A DNA stretch of 64,000 nt from Symbioplanes lichenis (GTDB lineage: Bacteria > Actinomycetota > Actinomycetes > Mycobacteriales > Micromonosporaceae), in assembly GCF_030709675.1 (NCBI RefSeq), contig NZ_JAUZQD010000002.1, positions 372,001 through 436,000 on the forward strand, read 5' to 3'. Both the position numbers and the translations under genes were made by a program. A model generated the notes under the pieces. That model was not told where the DNA came from and made no database searches. It saw only the letters and a list, made by a program, of their open reading frames with translations. This document shows, in pieces, positions 1-8,358 of the stretch; position 1 is the stretch's first letter; each line of letters begins with the position of its first letter.

Positions 1-1
1 C

Positions 2-202
2 ACCACCGACGGCCACGTCCGCTTCTACACCCCGAAGTTCCAGGGCAAGCTCTTCGGCCTGATCCCGGTCACCTTCACCCCGGACCAGCCGCCGCCCCTG
101 ACCCTCCCGGTCCTGTGGTTCACCGACGTGACGATCAACCTGGCCTTCGTCCGCTGCGACACCCTGACCGCCGACCCGCTCGAACTTTCCGGAAAGGCTT
201 GA
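2..202 (+). CDS. C-terminal end of an unknown protein (5' cut by window)
   Basis: The reading frame is open from the window edge to a TGA at 200-202 and gives 66 residues. The segment is rich in beta-forming residues (LFGLIPVTFTPDQPPP, LPVLWFTDVTINLAFVRCDT) and has one Cys. Codon use is typical of the neighbours, so it is very likely the true end of a gene. I do not recognise the family. The pattern suits a secreted or cell-surface beta-rich domain, but that is a guess from composition. Nothing that looks like a strong hairpin follows the stop. Confidence 0.6.
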   Translation, partial: TTDGHVRFYTPKFQGKLFGLIPVTFTPDQPPPLTLPVLWFTDVTINLAFVRCDTLTADPLELSGKA

Positions 203-322
203 GGCAAGGGACGGACGCACCGCAATCATCCTTCGTGGCTCGCCACATGTACCGGCTTGCCAAGCTTCGACCGGCTGACTGATGGCCTCGGCCTTGCTTC
301 GTTCGCTCTCTTCACCCAGGAT

Positions 323-598
323 TCATCGCTGGGTGTAGTGAGCGATCCCGAGCAGTACGAAAAGCGCGGGTGCGAAAGCTCCCCCGCCGCCAAGGATGGA
401 AGTCGGGATGTCTGCCGCACTGGCGCGCACCAGAAGGCCGGCGATTCCCCCGACGATGATGGCGAACTGCACCATGAGCACCACAGCCGCCCATTTGCCC
501 ATCCTCGACATGCCGGAGTTCTCCTCTGACGAGGAGCGGCTCGAGTCCACTGCGGAACTCACCGTTGACGAGTCAACCCCGTCATGCCGTGCGCTCAT
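323..598 (-). CDS. Small hypothetical membrane protein
   Basis: A 91-residue frame with a polar, Ser-rich N-terminal third (VDSSTVSSAVDSSRSSSEE) and two hydrophobic helices, roughly residues 35-56 (WAAVVLMVQFAIIVGGIAGL) and 68-88. An alternative start is the Met at residue 30 (MSRMGKW), which would leave just the two-helix part. I chose the longer form because the frame is open, but the shorter one is equally possible. The + strand frame opposite it is less convincing, with no hydrophobic pattern. No family recognised; a two-helix inner-membrane protein of unknown role. Confidence 0.5.
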   Translation of the reverse strand: MSARHDGVDSSTVSSAVDSSRSSSEENSGMSRMGKWAAVVLMVQFAIIVGGIAGLLVRASAADIPTSILGGGGAFAPALFVLLGIAHYTQR

Positions 599-954
599 GC
601 CGCTCCCTTCAACGAGCCGTGGACTTAGAGACGTATGGGATGAGTTCCCGATGACCGCTGGACGCTACTGGCCATCGCGGCACTTACGAGGAGAACTGGC
701 CCTTGGTACGATCCTGATGCTCCGCCCGACGGTTGATGAGCGACATGGCCCGCACGGCCGGGCCGACGGCGGGCCGACGCGGCTCGGCGATTCGACTTCT
801 ACGACGCGTGGGAGGCGGCGCAGCAGACCGTTGCCCGGGCGGCGGCTGAGCGGGTCAAGCACGAACAGCCGGTGGCTCTCACCGGCTTCGAGGTGAGGCG
901 AATCGTGGGCGTCCCCGCCGGCCGGCGCCGTCGCGCGACAGATGCCGGCTCGGC
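599..954. other. Gene-poor stretch with a possible coding relic
   Basis: No intact gene is supported here. On the + strand, from about 791 to 905, a frame with no start codon reads like real protein (FDFYDAWEAAQQ, then VKHEQPVALTGFEVRR) before it runs into the convergent gene at 955. It may be a relic of a lost gene. Base composition is slightly lower in GC than the flanks around 600-720, where promoters for the leftward gene at 323-598 could lie. Confidence 0.3.
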
Positions 955-1446
955 TCAGCCGGCCAGGAGGGCGACAGCCTCGTCGAGGGTGGCCACGAAC
1001 TCGGCCGGGTCCACCGGCGCCACGAACACGTCGGGCTGGGCCGGTTGCCGGATGCGGCCGGTGATCACCAGCTGGTCGCCGAGCCAGGCGTAGGTTTCCA
1101 CGTTGTCCAGGATTTCGTCCCAGTGACGCAGCAGCCAGAAGCGCTGGGCGAACCCGGTGTCGTTGGCGCTCAGGCAGTCGAACACCTCGGCGGGTGACCG
1201 CCCGGGAAACGGGCAGGCCGGGACTGCTCGCTGCCGGACCAGGTCGGCGGCGGAGCGCAGCTGGGGCACCAGCGTCGGCACGTAGGCGGCGTTGTCGTGG
1301 CAGGTGAGCCTTCGGCCGTCCGCCCAGACGTCCACCTCGCGCACGCTGGTCGCCTCGGTCGCGCCCGCTTCCACGACGTAGGCGGGCGGGCCGCCCACCT
1401 CGATCGCGAAGGTGGCCCGCCGGCCGAAGGCCGCGTGTCCCGTCAC
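955..1446 (-). CDS. Hypothetical protein, 163 aa
   Basis: The frame starts with GTG at 1446 inside the stop codon of the upstream MscS gene (GTGA overlap), so the two are translationally coupled. The protein is soluble. It looks like two halves: an N-terminal beta-rich part (FAIEVGGPPAYVVEAG, REVDVWADGRRLTCHDNAAY) and a C-terminal helical part with FWLLRHWDEILDNVETYAWL and LGDQLVITGRIRQP. The second half resembles small actinobacterial proteins of unknown function, but I cannot name a family. Coupling to a mechanosensitive channel suggests a shared role or merely shared expression. Confidence 0.65.
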   Translation of the reverse strand: MTGHAAFGRRATFAIEVGGPPAYVVEAGATEATSVREVDVWADGRRLTCHDNAAYVPTLVPQLRSAADLVRQRAVPACPFPGRSPAEVFDCLSANDTGFAQRFWLLRHWDEILDNVETYAWLGDQLVITGRIRQPAQPDVFVAPVDPAEFVATLDEAVALLAG

Positions 1447-2231
1447 TCCTCGTCCTTGGCGGGCGCCGACGTAGGCCGGGTGGTGTCGTCTCCGGAAACC
1501 GCGACGGAGGGGCCGGTGGAAGGGGAAGCGGAAGCGACGGCACCGGTCGCCGCCCCGACCTGGTCGGCCAGGTGCAGGTCGGCGTCGTCAGGCGACGACG
1601 GGGAGGAAGGGGAGTCAGGAGCCGGGCCCACAGCCGAGGCCAGCAGCACATTGTTCGGGATGTTGAGCGGCCCGTCGTCGGTTTCGAGGACCGTGTAGAG
1701 CAGCCCCGCCGACACGACCACCCCCTCCAGCGGCCCGTTGATCGCGCCCGACATGACGCGGATGCGGATGCCCGGCACGTAGGGGCGCGAGAACAGCAGC
1801 ACCAGCCCGGCGAACAGGTTGCTCAGGACCGGCTGGGCGGCCAGGCCCAGGATCACGCCGGTGACCGCGCCGCCGAGCAGCAGGTTGCGGACGCCCAGGC
1901 CGACCAGGTCGAGGACCGAGAACAAGGCGATCAGGTAGCCGCCGAGCAGCACGATCAACCGCAGCGGAGTGGCGGCCACCTCGCCGGCGCGGGCCACGCT
2001 GATGCGGTGCACCTCGCGCGACGCGGTGCGGCTGGCGGCGATGCCGAAGAAGGCCACGAGCACAGCGCACCCGTACGCGATCAGCCGCTCGCGCATCGAC
2101 GCCGAGCTCACGCCGCCGACTTCGAGCCCGGTGATCAGGGCGGCCAGGGCGAGCAGCCCGTAGACGACCGTGCGGCGGAAGTCCGGCCGCACATGATTGT
2201 CGAGAGCCCGCCAGTCCCCGCCGCGCCACAT
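1443..2231 (-). CDS. MscS-family mechanosensitive ion channel
   Basis: A 262-residue membrane protein. Helices lie near residues 22-42, 50-66, 88-107 and 112-140. The last is the pore-lining type segment with GAVTGVILGLAAQPVLSNL followed by FAGLVLLFSRPYVPGIRI, which is the hallmark of the MscS beta domain entry. The beta domain itself is short (GPLEGVVVSAGLLYTVLETDDG, then LNIPNNVLL), and the large C-terminal cage domain is absent. It is replaced by an acidic Ser/Pro/Thr-rich tail of about 60 residues. Family members release ions and small solutes when membrane tension rises. It couples to the downstream 163-aa gene by a GTGA overlap. Confidence 0.85.
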   Translation of the reverse strand: MWRGGDWRALDNHVRPDFRRTVVYGLLALAALITGLEVGGVSSASMRERLIAYGCAVLVAFFGIAASRTASREVHRISVARAGEVAATPLRLIVLLGGYLIALFSVLDLVGLGVRNLLLGGAVTGVILGLAAQPVLSNLFAGLVLLFSRPYVPGIRIRVMSGAINGPLEGVVVSAGLLYTVLETDDGPLNIPNNVLLASAVGPAPDSPSSPSSPDDADLHLADQVGAATGAVASASPSTGPSVAVSGDDTTRPTSAPAKDEE

Positions 2232-2252
2232 GCCCGTGACTGTAGCGAATGA

Positions 2253-3077
2253 TCAAGCGGAGGCGAGCACGTCGTCGGCCGGACAGCGGGCCCGCATCAC
2301 GTACCGGTCGAGGAAGCCGGCCACCGCGTCGCGGGTGTCGCGGGCCACCCCTTGCCGGGCCAGCCCTTCATACGCGGCGACGAAGCACAGCCGTGCCGCC
2401 CGCGCCAGGAGAGGATCGCTGAGCCCGTCGCGCGCGGCCCGCTCCCAGAGCCCCGGCTGATCGCGCAGCGGCTCCACGGCCCCCAGCGCCTGCACGGCGG
2501 CCCGCGGCTCGTCGAGCAGTGCGCTGATCACCGCGACCGGGACCTGCCAGCCGTCGCCGGGCTGTGCGTCGGCCACGTCGATCGCCAGGTGCCCGCGCGC
2601 GCTGACCGGGAAGTGCGCCGAGCCGAGGTGCGCCGCGACATCGGCGGCGGCGGGCAGGACGCGGGACGCCTGACGCCGGGAACGCCAGCCGGTGGGCCGG
2701 CCGTCGCGCAGCGGGGAGTTGGCGAACGCGGCGGCGAGCACCGGGGCGACCGCATGGGCGAGGGCCCACCGGCGGGGCAGCCCGAGCAGGCCGCGCTCGT
2801 CGAGCCCCGCTTCCAGGTGCACCCGGACGCCACCGGTGAGAGTGCCCGGGACGAGGGCGAGGTCGGCCGTCATGCGGGTCAGCGCCACGGCGACACCCGG
2901 AGACGGCGGTCCGCTGAGGACAACCGGCCCGGACGGGCGTACCTCGAGGAAGCCGTGGCGAAGCGGCACCCGGCCGGCGGCGAGCCGCTGGGCCGGCACG
3001 AGGTCGACCTCGGCGCCGATGAATCCCGGCCGGGCGGGGGTGAGCGCACCGGAGGCGACGAGCGCGGAGGTCCTCAT
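2253..3077 (-). CDS. Shortened EgtA-like (GCS2-type) glutamate-cysteine ligase homologue
   Basis: 274 residues with clear blocks of the EgtA/GCS2 family: HAVAPVLAAAFANSP with GRPTGWRSRRQA in the middle, and DAQPGDGWQVPVAVISALLD near residue 190. The end, GFLDRYVMRARCPADD, also matches. From memory EgtA is about 400-440 residues. Here the N-terminal acceptor region and the central part between the TGWRS and AQPGDGW blocks are contracted, so residues expected to bind ATP and glutamate are probably missing. Activity as a gamma-glutamylcysteine ligase is therefore doubtful. It lies divergently from the peptide ABC operon, its start 10 nt from the shared sulfur-type element at 3088-3108, and no other egt genes adjoin it. 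Confidence 0.7.
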   Translation of the reverse strand: MRTSALVASGALTPARPGFIGAEVDLVPAQRLAAGRVPLRHGFLEVRPSGPVVLSGPPSPGVAVALTRMTADLALVPGTLTGGVRVHLEAGLDERGLLGLPRRWALAHAVAPVLAAAFANSPLRDGRPTGWRSRRQASRVLPAAADVAAHLGSAHFPVSARGHLAIDVADAQPGDGWQVPVAVISALLDEPRAAVQALGAVEPLRDQPGLWERAARDGLSDPLLARAARLCFVAAYEGLARQGVARDTRDAVAGFLDRYVMRARCPADDVLASA

Positions 3078-3087
3078 GGCGCCACAG

Positions 3088-3108
3088 CCTACTCAATCGA
3101 TAGGAATT
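3088..3108 (+). promoter_or_regulatory. Sulfur-type 21-bp operator-like element, copy 1
   Basis: The sequence fits CCTAY-N7-RTAGGAWWT and sits in the 98-bp divergent region between the EgtA-like gene (start 3077) and the ABC import operon (start 3176). The same pattern with identical spacing stands before the taurine operon (25784-25804) and metN (28910-28930). A weaker relative occurs at 3148-3168. Similar CCTA...TAGG boxes precede sulfur assimilation genes in other bacteria with Rrf2/CymR-type control, but the binding protein here is unknown. Confidence 0.55.
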
Positions 3109-3175
3109 ATGGGTAGCGTCACACCGGTGATCGACAGGCTTGCATTGCCTATCAAGCCTATGGAAAATGTGCGCC

Positions 3176-4867
3176 ATGCGTACCGCTCTTCCTCTCACCC
3201 TCTCCGCCGTGCTGCTGGCCGGGGCCCTCGCGGGCTGCCAGGCCGGCAGCGACGACGACACCTCCGCCGGCGCCGCGTTCGACCCGGCGACCTGTCAGGG
3301 CGGCACGCTGTCGGTGCTCAACCAGGGCGGCATCACGCACCTGGACCCGGCGCGGCTCTACACCTCCGGCGGCGGCAACATCCCGTCGCTGCTCTTCCGC
3401 ACGCTGACCACCCGCAACCGCCTCGAGGGCGAGGCCGGCACGAAGCCCGCGCCCGACCTGGCCACCGATCTGGGCAAGCCGTCGGACGGCGCGAAGACGT
3501 GGACGTACAAGCTGCGGGACAACATCTTCTTCGAGGACGGCACGCCGATCACGGCGGCCGACGTGAAGTACGGCATCGAGCGCTCGTTCGCGCCCGAACT
3601 GCCCGGCGGCGCGCCCTACCTGCGCGACTGGCTGGTCGGCGCGGCCGGTTACCAGGGGCCCTACAAGCAGCCCGGCGGCATCAAGGCCATCGAGACGCCC
3701 GACGCCAGGACGATCGTCTTCAAGCTGCGCAAGCCCGAGGGCGACTTCCCCTACCTGGCCACGGCCACGCAGTTCGCGCCCGTGCCCAAGGCCAAGGACA
3801 CCGGCACGGAGTACGAGAAGCATCCGATCTCCTCCGGCCCGTACCAGGTCGAGAGCTACGACCCCAAGAAGAGCCTCGTGCTCGTCCGCAACCCGCACTG
3901 GAAGCGCGACGCCGACGAGCTGCGCTACGCCTGCCCCGACCGCATCGAGGTCACCGCGGGCCTCGACTCGGCCGTCATCAACCAGCGGCTCGTCGCCGGG
4001 GCGGGACAGGACGCCGACGCGGTCACCACGGACGCGGTCGTCGGCCCCGAGCAGCTCGCCCAGCTGGGCCCGGGCGGCCAGCTCGAGAAGCGGGTCGCAC
4101 GCGGCGAGTTCCCGTCGACCACCTATCTCGCCTTCAACACCAAGAAGGCTCCCTTCGACGACGTGAAGGTGCGGCAGGCCCTCTCGTACGCGATCAATCG
4201 CACCTCGGTCGTGAACGCCCTCGGCGGCAGTGCCGTCGCCGGCCCCTCGACCACCTTCCTGCCCCCGCAGAAGGCGCTGGGCTATCAGCAGTACGACTAT
4301 TTCCCGGCGGGCGAGAACGGCGACCCGGCCAAGGCCAAGGAGCTGCTGGGTCAGGGCGGACTGACCATCGAGCTCGCCCACGAGAACGACGACGCCAACG
4401 GCCTCGGGCCGAAGGTCGCCGCCGCCGTGCAGGAGGCGTTCAAGCAGGCCGGTGTCACCGTCACGCTCAACGCGATCGACAGTAGTACCTACCGCGACGT
4501 CACGGGCAAGCCCAGCACCCAGCCCGGGCTGTCGCTGCAGAGCTGGGGCGCCGACTGGCCGTCCGGCGGGCCGTTCCTCATCCCGATCTTCGACGGCCGC
4601 CAGATCATCACCGCGGGCGGCAACTTCAACCTCGCCCAGTACGACGACCCGGCCGTCAACGCCGAGATCGACGCGATCCAGGCCCTGACCGACCCGGCCC
4701 AGGCCCAGCAGCGCTGGGGTGCCCTCGACGCCAAGCTCGGACAGCTCGCGCTGACGATCCCGCTGACCCACGAGAAGGACGTCTACCTCTTCGGCAAGAA
4801 CGTCAAGAACGCCGTGCCGGACGGCTGGCGCGGCACCTACGATCTGGCCCGAATTTCCGTCAAGTGA
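3176..4867 (+). CDS. Peptide/nickel-type ABC transporter substrate-binding lipoprotein
   Basis: 563 residues from ATG 3176. I prefer this to the upstream TTG at 3140 because it begins directly with a lipoprotein signal (MRTALPLTLSAVLLAGALAG followed by Cys at position 21). The mature part has the family 5 solute-binding pattern: GGTLSVLNQGGITHLDPARLY near the N terminus, LRDNIFFEDGTPITAADVKY around residue 110-130, and PISSGPYQVESYD near 220. It would deliver peptides or a similar ligand to the permease pair encoded next. Its gene overlaps the permease gene by GTGA. The sulfur-type element upstream hints that the ligand is a sulfur source such as glutathione or cysteine peptides, which is inference. 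Confidence 0.88.
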   Translation: MRTALPLTLSAVLLAGALAGCQAGSDDDTSAGAAFDPATCQGGTLSVLNQGGITHLDPARLYTSGGGNIPSLLFRTLTTRNRLEGEAGTKPAPDLATDLGKPSDGAKTWTYKLRDNIFFEDGTPITAADVKYGIERSFAPELPGGAPYLRDWLVGAAGYQGPYKQPGGIKAIETPDARTIVFKLRKPEGDFPYLATATQFAPVPKAKDTGTEYEKHPISSGPYQVESYDPKKSLVLVRNPHWKRDADELRYACPDRIEVTAGLDSAVINQRLVAGAGQDADAVTTDAVVGPEQLAQLGPGGQLEKRVARGEFPSTTYLAFNTKKAPFDDVKVRQALSYAINRTSVVNALGGSAVAGPSTTFLPPQKALGYQQYDYFPAGENGDPAKAKELLGQGGLTIELAHENDDANGLGPKVAAAVQEAFKQAGVTVTLNAIDSSTYRDVTGKPSTQPGLSLQSWGADWPSGGPFLIPIFDGRQIITAGGNFNLAQYDDPAVNAEIDAIQALTDPAQAQQRWGALDAKLGQLALTIPLTHEKDVYLFGKNVKNAVPDGWRGTYDLARISVK

Positions 4868-5754
4868 TCACTCTTCGCCGCCTGCTCGGCGACCGCGCCT
4901 TCCTCACGGGCGCGGTCGCCGCCGCGGTCATGGTCCTCGTCGCCCTGACCGCGCCCCTGCTCACGGCCCTCGCCGGGCAGGACCCCACGACCTATCACAA
5001 CGACCTGCTCGACTCGGCCCGCGGCGGCGTCCCCACCGGCGCGCTCGGCGGGCTCAGCGGCGAGCACTGGCTCGGCGTCGAACCGGGCACCGGCCGCGAC
5101 CTGTTCGCCCGCGTGGTCCACGGCGCCCGCGTCTCGCTCGGCGTCGCCTTCTCCGCCTTGGTGCTGCAACTGCTGCTGGGCGTCGGCATCGGCGTCGCGG
5201 CGGGCCTCGGCGGCCGGTACGCCGACGCGGTCCTCAGCCGTCTCACCGACCTGACCCTGGCCTTCCCCGGCCTGGTGCTCGCGATCGCGCTGCTGGCCGT
5301 GGTGCCGCAGTCGTGGCCGCGGCCCGTGCTGCTGGCCGTGGTCATCGCCCTGCTGGGCTGGGCCGGCACCGCCCGCATCACGCGCGCCGAGACACTGTCG
5401 CTCAAGACCCGGGACTACGTCGCCGCGGCGCGCGTGTCCGGGGCGAGCCCGCTGCGGGTGGCCCGGCGCGAGATCCTGCCCGGCCTGGCCGCGCCCGTGC
5501 TCACGTACGCCGCCCTGGTCCTGCCCGGCAACATGATCAGCGAGGCGGGCCTGTCGTTCCTGGGTGTCGGCGTGCGCCCGCCGACTCCGTCCTGGGGGCA
5601 GATGCTGTCCACGGCGACGACGTGGTTCCGCGCCGACCCGCTCTACGTCTTCATCCCCGGCGGGCTGCTCTTCGTCACGTTGCTCGCCTTCGTCCTGGTC
5701 GCCAACGGCGTGCGCCGCGTGCTCGACCCCCGGCAGAGCGAGGTGCTGCGATGA
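4864..5754 (+). CDS. ABC importer inner-membrane permease, DppC-like
   Basis: 296 residues starting at a GTG that overlaps the stop of the binding protein gene. The N-terminal helix (residues 14-37) is followed by a periplasmic stretch with HWLGVEPGTGRDLFARVVHG, the usual DppC signature, and then by the binding-protein-dependent transport domain with five helices. The EAA loop reads AARVSGASPLRVARREILPG around residue 190-210, the contact site for the ATPase subunits. Its last 17 codons were copied in tandem just downstream (see repeat at 5705-5813), which places 52 nt between it and the partner permease. Confidence 0.9.
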   Translation: MITLRRLLGDRAFLTGAVAAAVMVLVALTAPLLTALAGQDPTTYHNDLLDSARGGVPTGALGGLSGEHWLGVEPGTGRDLFARVVHGARVSLGVAFSALVLQLLLGVGIGVAAGLGGRYADAVLSRLTDLTLAFPGLVLAIALLAVVPQSWPRPVLLAVVIALLGWAGTARITRAETLSLKTRDYVAAARVSGASPLRVARREILPGLAAPVLTYAALVLPGNMISEAGLSFLGVGVRPPTPSWGQMLSTATTWFRADPLYVFIPGGLLFVTLLAFVLVANGVRRVLDPRQSEVLR

Positions 5755-5813
5755 TCGCCCACGGCGTGCGCCGGGTGCTCAATATCCGGCCGAGCGAGGT
5801 GCTGCGGTGATCG
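5705..5813 (+). repeat. Tandem duplication of the dppC 3' end (two 53-bp copies, period 56)
   Basis: Copies at 5705-5757 and 5761-5813 match at 46 of 53 positions. Each holds the coding sequence for GVRRVL..R.SEVLR followed by the TGATCG that contains the next start. The first copy ends the DppC-like gene and the second supplies the ribosome-binding region and start of the DppB-like gene. The duplication has drifted, so it is not a very recent event. Confidence 0.9.
5751..5810 (+). CDS. 19-codon ORF created by the tandem duplication
   Basis: ATG at 5751 overlaps the DppC stop (ATGA), and the frame ends in a TGA at 5808-5810 that overlaps the GTG of the DppB-like gene at 5807. The peptide MIAHGVRRVLNIRPSEVLR repeats the DppC C terminus. 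Because it bridges the two permease genes with overlaps at both ends, it would keep translation coupled across the inserted unit. Whether the peptide itself has a role is unknown. Confidence 0.45.
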   Translation: MIAHGVRRVLNIRPSEVLR

Positions 5814-6796
5814 GCCTGTTGCTGCGCCGCGTCGCCGGGGCCGTGCTGGTGCTGCTCGCCCTCTCCGCCATCGTGTACGCCCTCTTCTACCTCGCCCCGC
5901 GCGACCCGGCCGTGCTCACCTGCGGCAAGGGCTGCACCCCCGAGCGCCTCGCCGACGTGCGCGCCGCGATGGGCCTCGACGAGTCGGCACTCACCCAGTA
6001 CTGGCACTTCCTCGAAGGGCTGGTCACCGGCCGCGACTACCCGGCCGGCCCCGACGTGCGGCACTGCCCGGCGCCCTGCCTCGGCTACTCCTTCGAGACC
6101 GACCAGCCCGTGACCGCCCTGCTCGCCGACCGCCTGCCCGTCTCCGCCTCGCTCGCCCTCGGCGCCGAGACCCTGTCGGTGGCTGTGGGCATCGGCGCCG
6201 GCTCGCTCGCCGGGCTGCGCCGCTTCCGCTTCCTCGATCCGCTGGTCAACGGCCTGGTCCTCGCGGGCTACGCCGTCCCCGTCTTCCTGGTCGGCCTGTT
6301 CCTGCTGCTGCTCTTCTGCGTCCGGCTGCAGTGGCTGCCCTTCCCGCAGTACGTCGCGTTCACCACCGATCCCCTGCAATGGGCGCAGAACCTGATCCTG
6401 CCCTGGATCGCGCTGGCCGTGATCCTGTCCGCCACCTACGCCCGGCTCACCCGGGCCGGCCTCGAACAGGCGCTCGGCGAGGACTACGTGCGCACAGCCC
6501 GGGCGTACGGCTTCCCGGAGCGCCGCATCCTGCGCAGCCGGGCCCTGCGCGGCGCCCTCGTCCCGCTGGTGACGCTGACCGCCATGGACCTCGCCTCCCT
6601 CATGGCCAGCGCCGTGCTGACCGAGACCATGTTCGGCCTGCCCGGGGTCGGCCAGCTCCTGGTCGGGGCGGTCAACCAGATCGACCTTCCGGTGGTCGTC
6701 GGCGTCATCCTGCTCACCGGCTTCCTGGTGGTCGTGGCCAACGCCGTCGCCGACCTCCTCTACGCCGCCGTCGACCCGAGAGTGCAGCTCACATGA
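5807..6796 (+). CDS. ABC importer inner-membrane permease, DppB-like
   Basis: 329 residues from GTG 5807, beginning with VIGLLLRRVAGAVLVLLALS, the typical first helix of DppB/OppB proteins. The extracytoplasmic loop after helix 1 is longer than usual and holds four Cys (TCGKGC and HCPAPC) that could pair as disulfides. Five further helices follow, and the EAA loop reads TARAYGFPERRILRSRALRG around residue 230-245. The downstream end has FGLPGVGQLLVGAVNQID, a conserved block. Upstream in-frame sequence belongs to the duplicated unit, so the start at 5807 is favoured. It overlaps the ATPase gene by ATGA. Confidence 0.88.
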   Translation: MIGLLLRRVAGAVLVLLALSAIVYALFYLAPRDPAVLTCGKGCTPERLADVRAAMGLDESALTQYWHFLEGLVTGRDYPAGPDVRHCPAPCLGYSFETDQPVTALLADRLPVSASLALGAETLSVAVGIGAGSLAGLRRFRFLDPLVNGLVLAGYAVPVFLVGLFLLLLFCVRLQWLPFPQYVAFTTDPLQWAQNLILPWIALAVILSATYARLTRAGLEQALGEDYVRTARAYGFPERRILRSRALRGALVPLVTLTAMDLASLMASAVLTETMFGLPGVGQLLVGAVNQIDLPVVVGVILLTGFLVVVANAVADLLYAAVDPRVQLT

Positions 6797-8358
6797 CCCT
6801 GTTGTCGGTCCGCGACCTGCGGATCAGGTTCGGCGCCACGACGGCCGTCGACGGGCTCTCCTTCGACCTCGACGAGGGCGGGGCGCTCGGCATCGTCGGC
6901 GAGTCGGGCTCGGGCAAGAGCGCCACCGCCCTCGCCCTGCTCGGCCTGCACACCGGGGCGACGGTGGACGGCACGCTGGAGTTCGCGGGCAAGCCGATCA
7001 CGCCGGCGCTGCGGGGCGCGGAGATCGCCATGGTGTTCCAGGAACCGCTGACCGCCCTGAGCCCGTTCCACACCATCGGGCACCAGATCGCCGAGGTCTA
7101 CCGGCTGCACACCGGCGCTTCGCGGAAGGCCGCGCGGGCCCGGGCCGTCGAGGTGCTCCGGCAGGTGCACATCGCCGATGCCGAGCGGCGGGCGGACGCG
7201 TACCCCCATCAGTTCTCCGGCGGGATGCGCCAGCGCGCGCTGATCGCCATGGCGCTCGCCTGCCGGCCGCGCCTGATCGTCGCGGACGAGCCGACCACGG
7301 CCCTCGACGTGACGGTCCAGGCCCAGATCCTCGACCTGCTCGACGAGGTACGCACCACCACCGGTACGGCCCTGCTGCTGATCAGCCACGATCTCGGCGT
7401 CGTCGCGGGCGCCACGGACGACGTCGTCGTGATGCGCCGCGGCGTGGCGGTCGAATCCGGGCGTACGGACGACGTGCTCGTGTCCCCGCAGGCCGGCTAC
7501 ACGAAGGCCTTGCTCGCCGCCGTGCCCCGCCCCTCGTCACGACGCGAGATCACGGGCGCGCCGCTGCTCCGGGTGGAGAACGTCCGGCGGCACTTCCGGC
7601 AGCGCGGCTTCCGCTCACCGCCCGTCCGCGCGGTCGACGGCATCAGCCTCGACGTGCGCGAGGGCGAGACGCTCGGCATCGTGGGCGAGAGCGGCACGGG
7701 CAAGACCACGCTCGCCCGGATGATGGTCGGCCTCGTCCCGCCCTCGTCGGGCCGCATCACGCTCGGCGGCAAGGACATCAAGCAGCGGCGGGGCCGCTCG
7801 GTGCAGATGGTGTTCCAGGACCCGATGTCGTCGCTCAACCCGCGGCGGACCGTGGGCGAGAGCATCGCCGACCCGCTGCGGCTGCAGGGCCACGCGACGC
7901 CGCGCGAGGAGGCCACGCGGCTGCTCGAACGGGTCGGCCTCGGCGCCGGCCGGTACGACCGCTATCCGCACCAGCTCTCCGGCGGCATGCGGCAGCGGGT
8001 CGGCATCGCCCGGGCGCTGGCCCCGGCGCCGCGCCTGATCGTGTGCGACGAGCCGGTCTCCTCGCTGGACGTCACCACGCAGGCGCAGGTGCTGGCGCTG
8101 CTCGAGGACGTGCGCCGCGAGCGGGGTCTGACCATGGTCTTCGTGACGCACGACCTGGCGGTGCTGCGGCAGATCGCCGACCGGGTCGCGGTCATGCAGT
8201 CCGGCCAGGTGGTGGAGCTGGGCGAGGTCGCCGACGTGTACGAGCAGCCGCAGCACCCGTACACGAAGGAGCTCCTCGCCGCGATCCCCGTGACCGACCC
8301 GGTGGAGGCCCGCCGGTTGCGTGCCGACCGGCGGGCCCTCGCTCAGCGCGCGGGGTAG
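6793..8358 (+). CDS. Fused two-domain ABC importer ATPase, DppD-DppF-like
   Basis: 521 residues holding two complete ATP-binding cassettes in one chain. Domain 1: Walker A GESGSGKSA near residue 38, signature FSGGMRQRALIA near 140, Walker B LIVADEPTTALD. Domain 2 from about residue 265: Walker A GESGTGKTT, signature LSGGMRQRVGIA, Walker B LIVCDEPVSSLD. Both carry the oligopeptide-type tail (GYTKALLAAVP and PYTKELLAAIP). Fusion of the D and F subunits is common in this transporter class. It completes a four-component importer with the binding protein and permeases upstream. Its stop overlaps that of the convergent hydrolase gene by 16 bp. Confidence 0.9.
   Translation: MTLLSVRDLRIRFGATTAVDGLSFDLDEGGALGIVGESGSGKSATALALLGLHTGATVDGTLEFAGKPITPALRGAEIAMVFQEPLTALSPFHTIGHQIAEVYRLHTGASRKAARARAVEVLRQVHIADAERRADAYPHQFSGGMRQRALIAMALACRPRLIVADEPTTALDVTVQAQILDLLDEVRTTTGTALLLISHDLGVVAGATDDVVVMRRGVAVESGRTDDVLVSPQAGYTKALLAAVPRPSSRREITGAPLLRVENVRRHFRQRGFRSPPVRAVDGISLDVREGETLGIVGESGTGKTTLARMMVGLVPPSSGRITLGGKDIKQRRGRSVQMVFQDPMSSLNPRRTVGESIADPLRLQGHATPREEATRLLERVGLGAGRYDRYPHQLSGGMRQRVGIARALAPAPRLIVCDEPVSSLDVTTQAQVLALLEDVRRERGLTMVFVTHDLAVLRQIADRVAVMQSGQVVELGEVADVYEQPQHPYTKELLAAIPVTDPVEARRLRADRRALAQRAG

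Noticed and set aside
3148-3168. Second copy of the sulfur-type element before the binding protein gene
   Set aside because: It has CCTAT and ATGGAAAAT, but the right half deviates from TAGGAWWT at two fixed positions, so it was not listed as a site.
3158-4771. Long minus-strand frame of 537 codons opposite the binding protein gene
   Set aside because: It is antisense to a clear lipoprotein gene; its Val/Gly/Arg composition is the usual mirror of high-GC codons.
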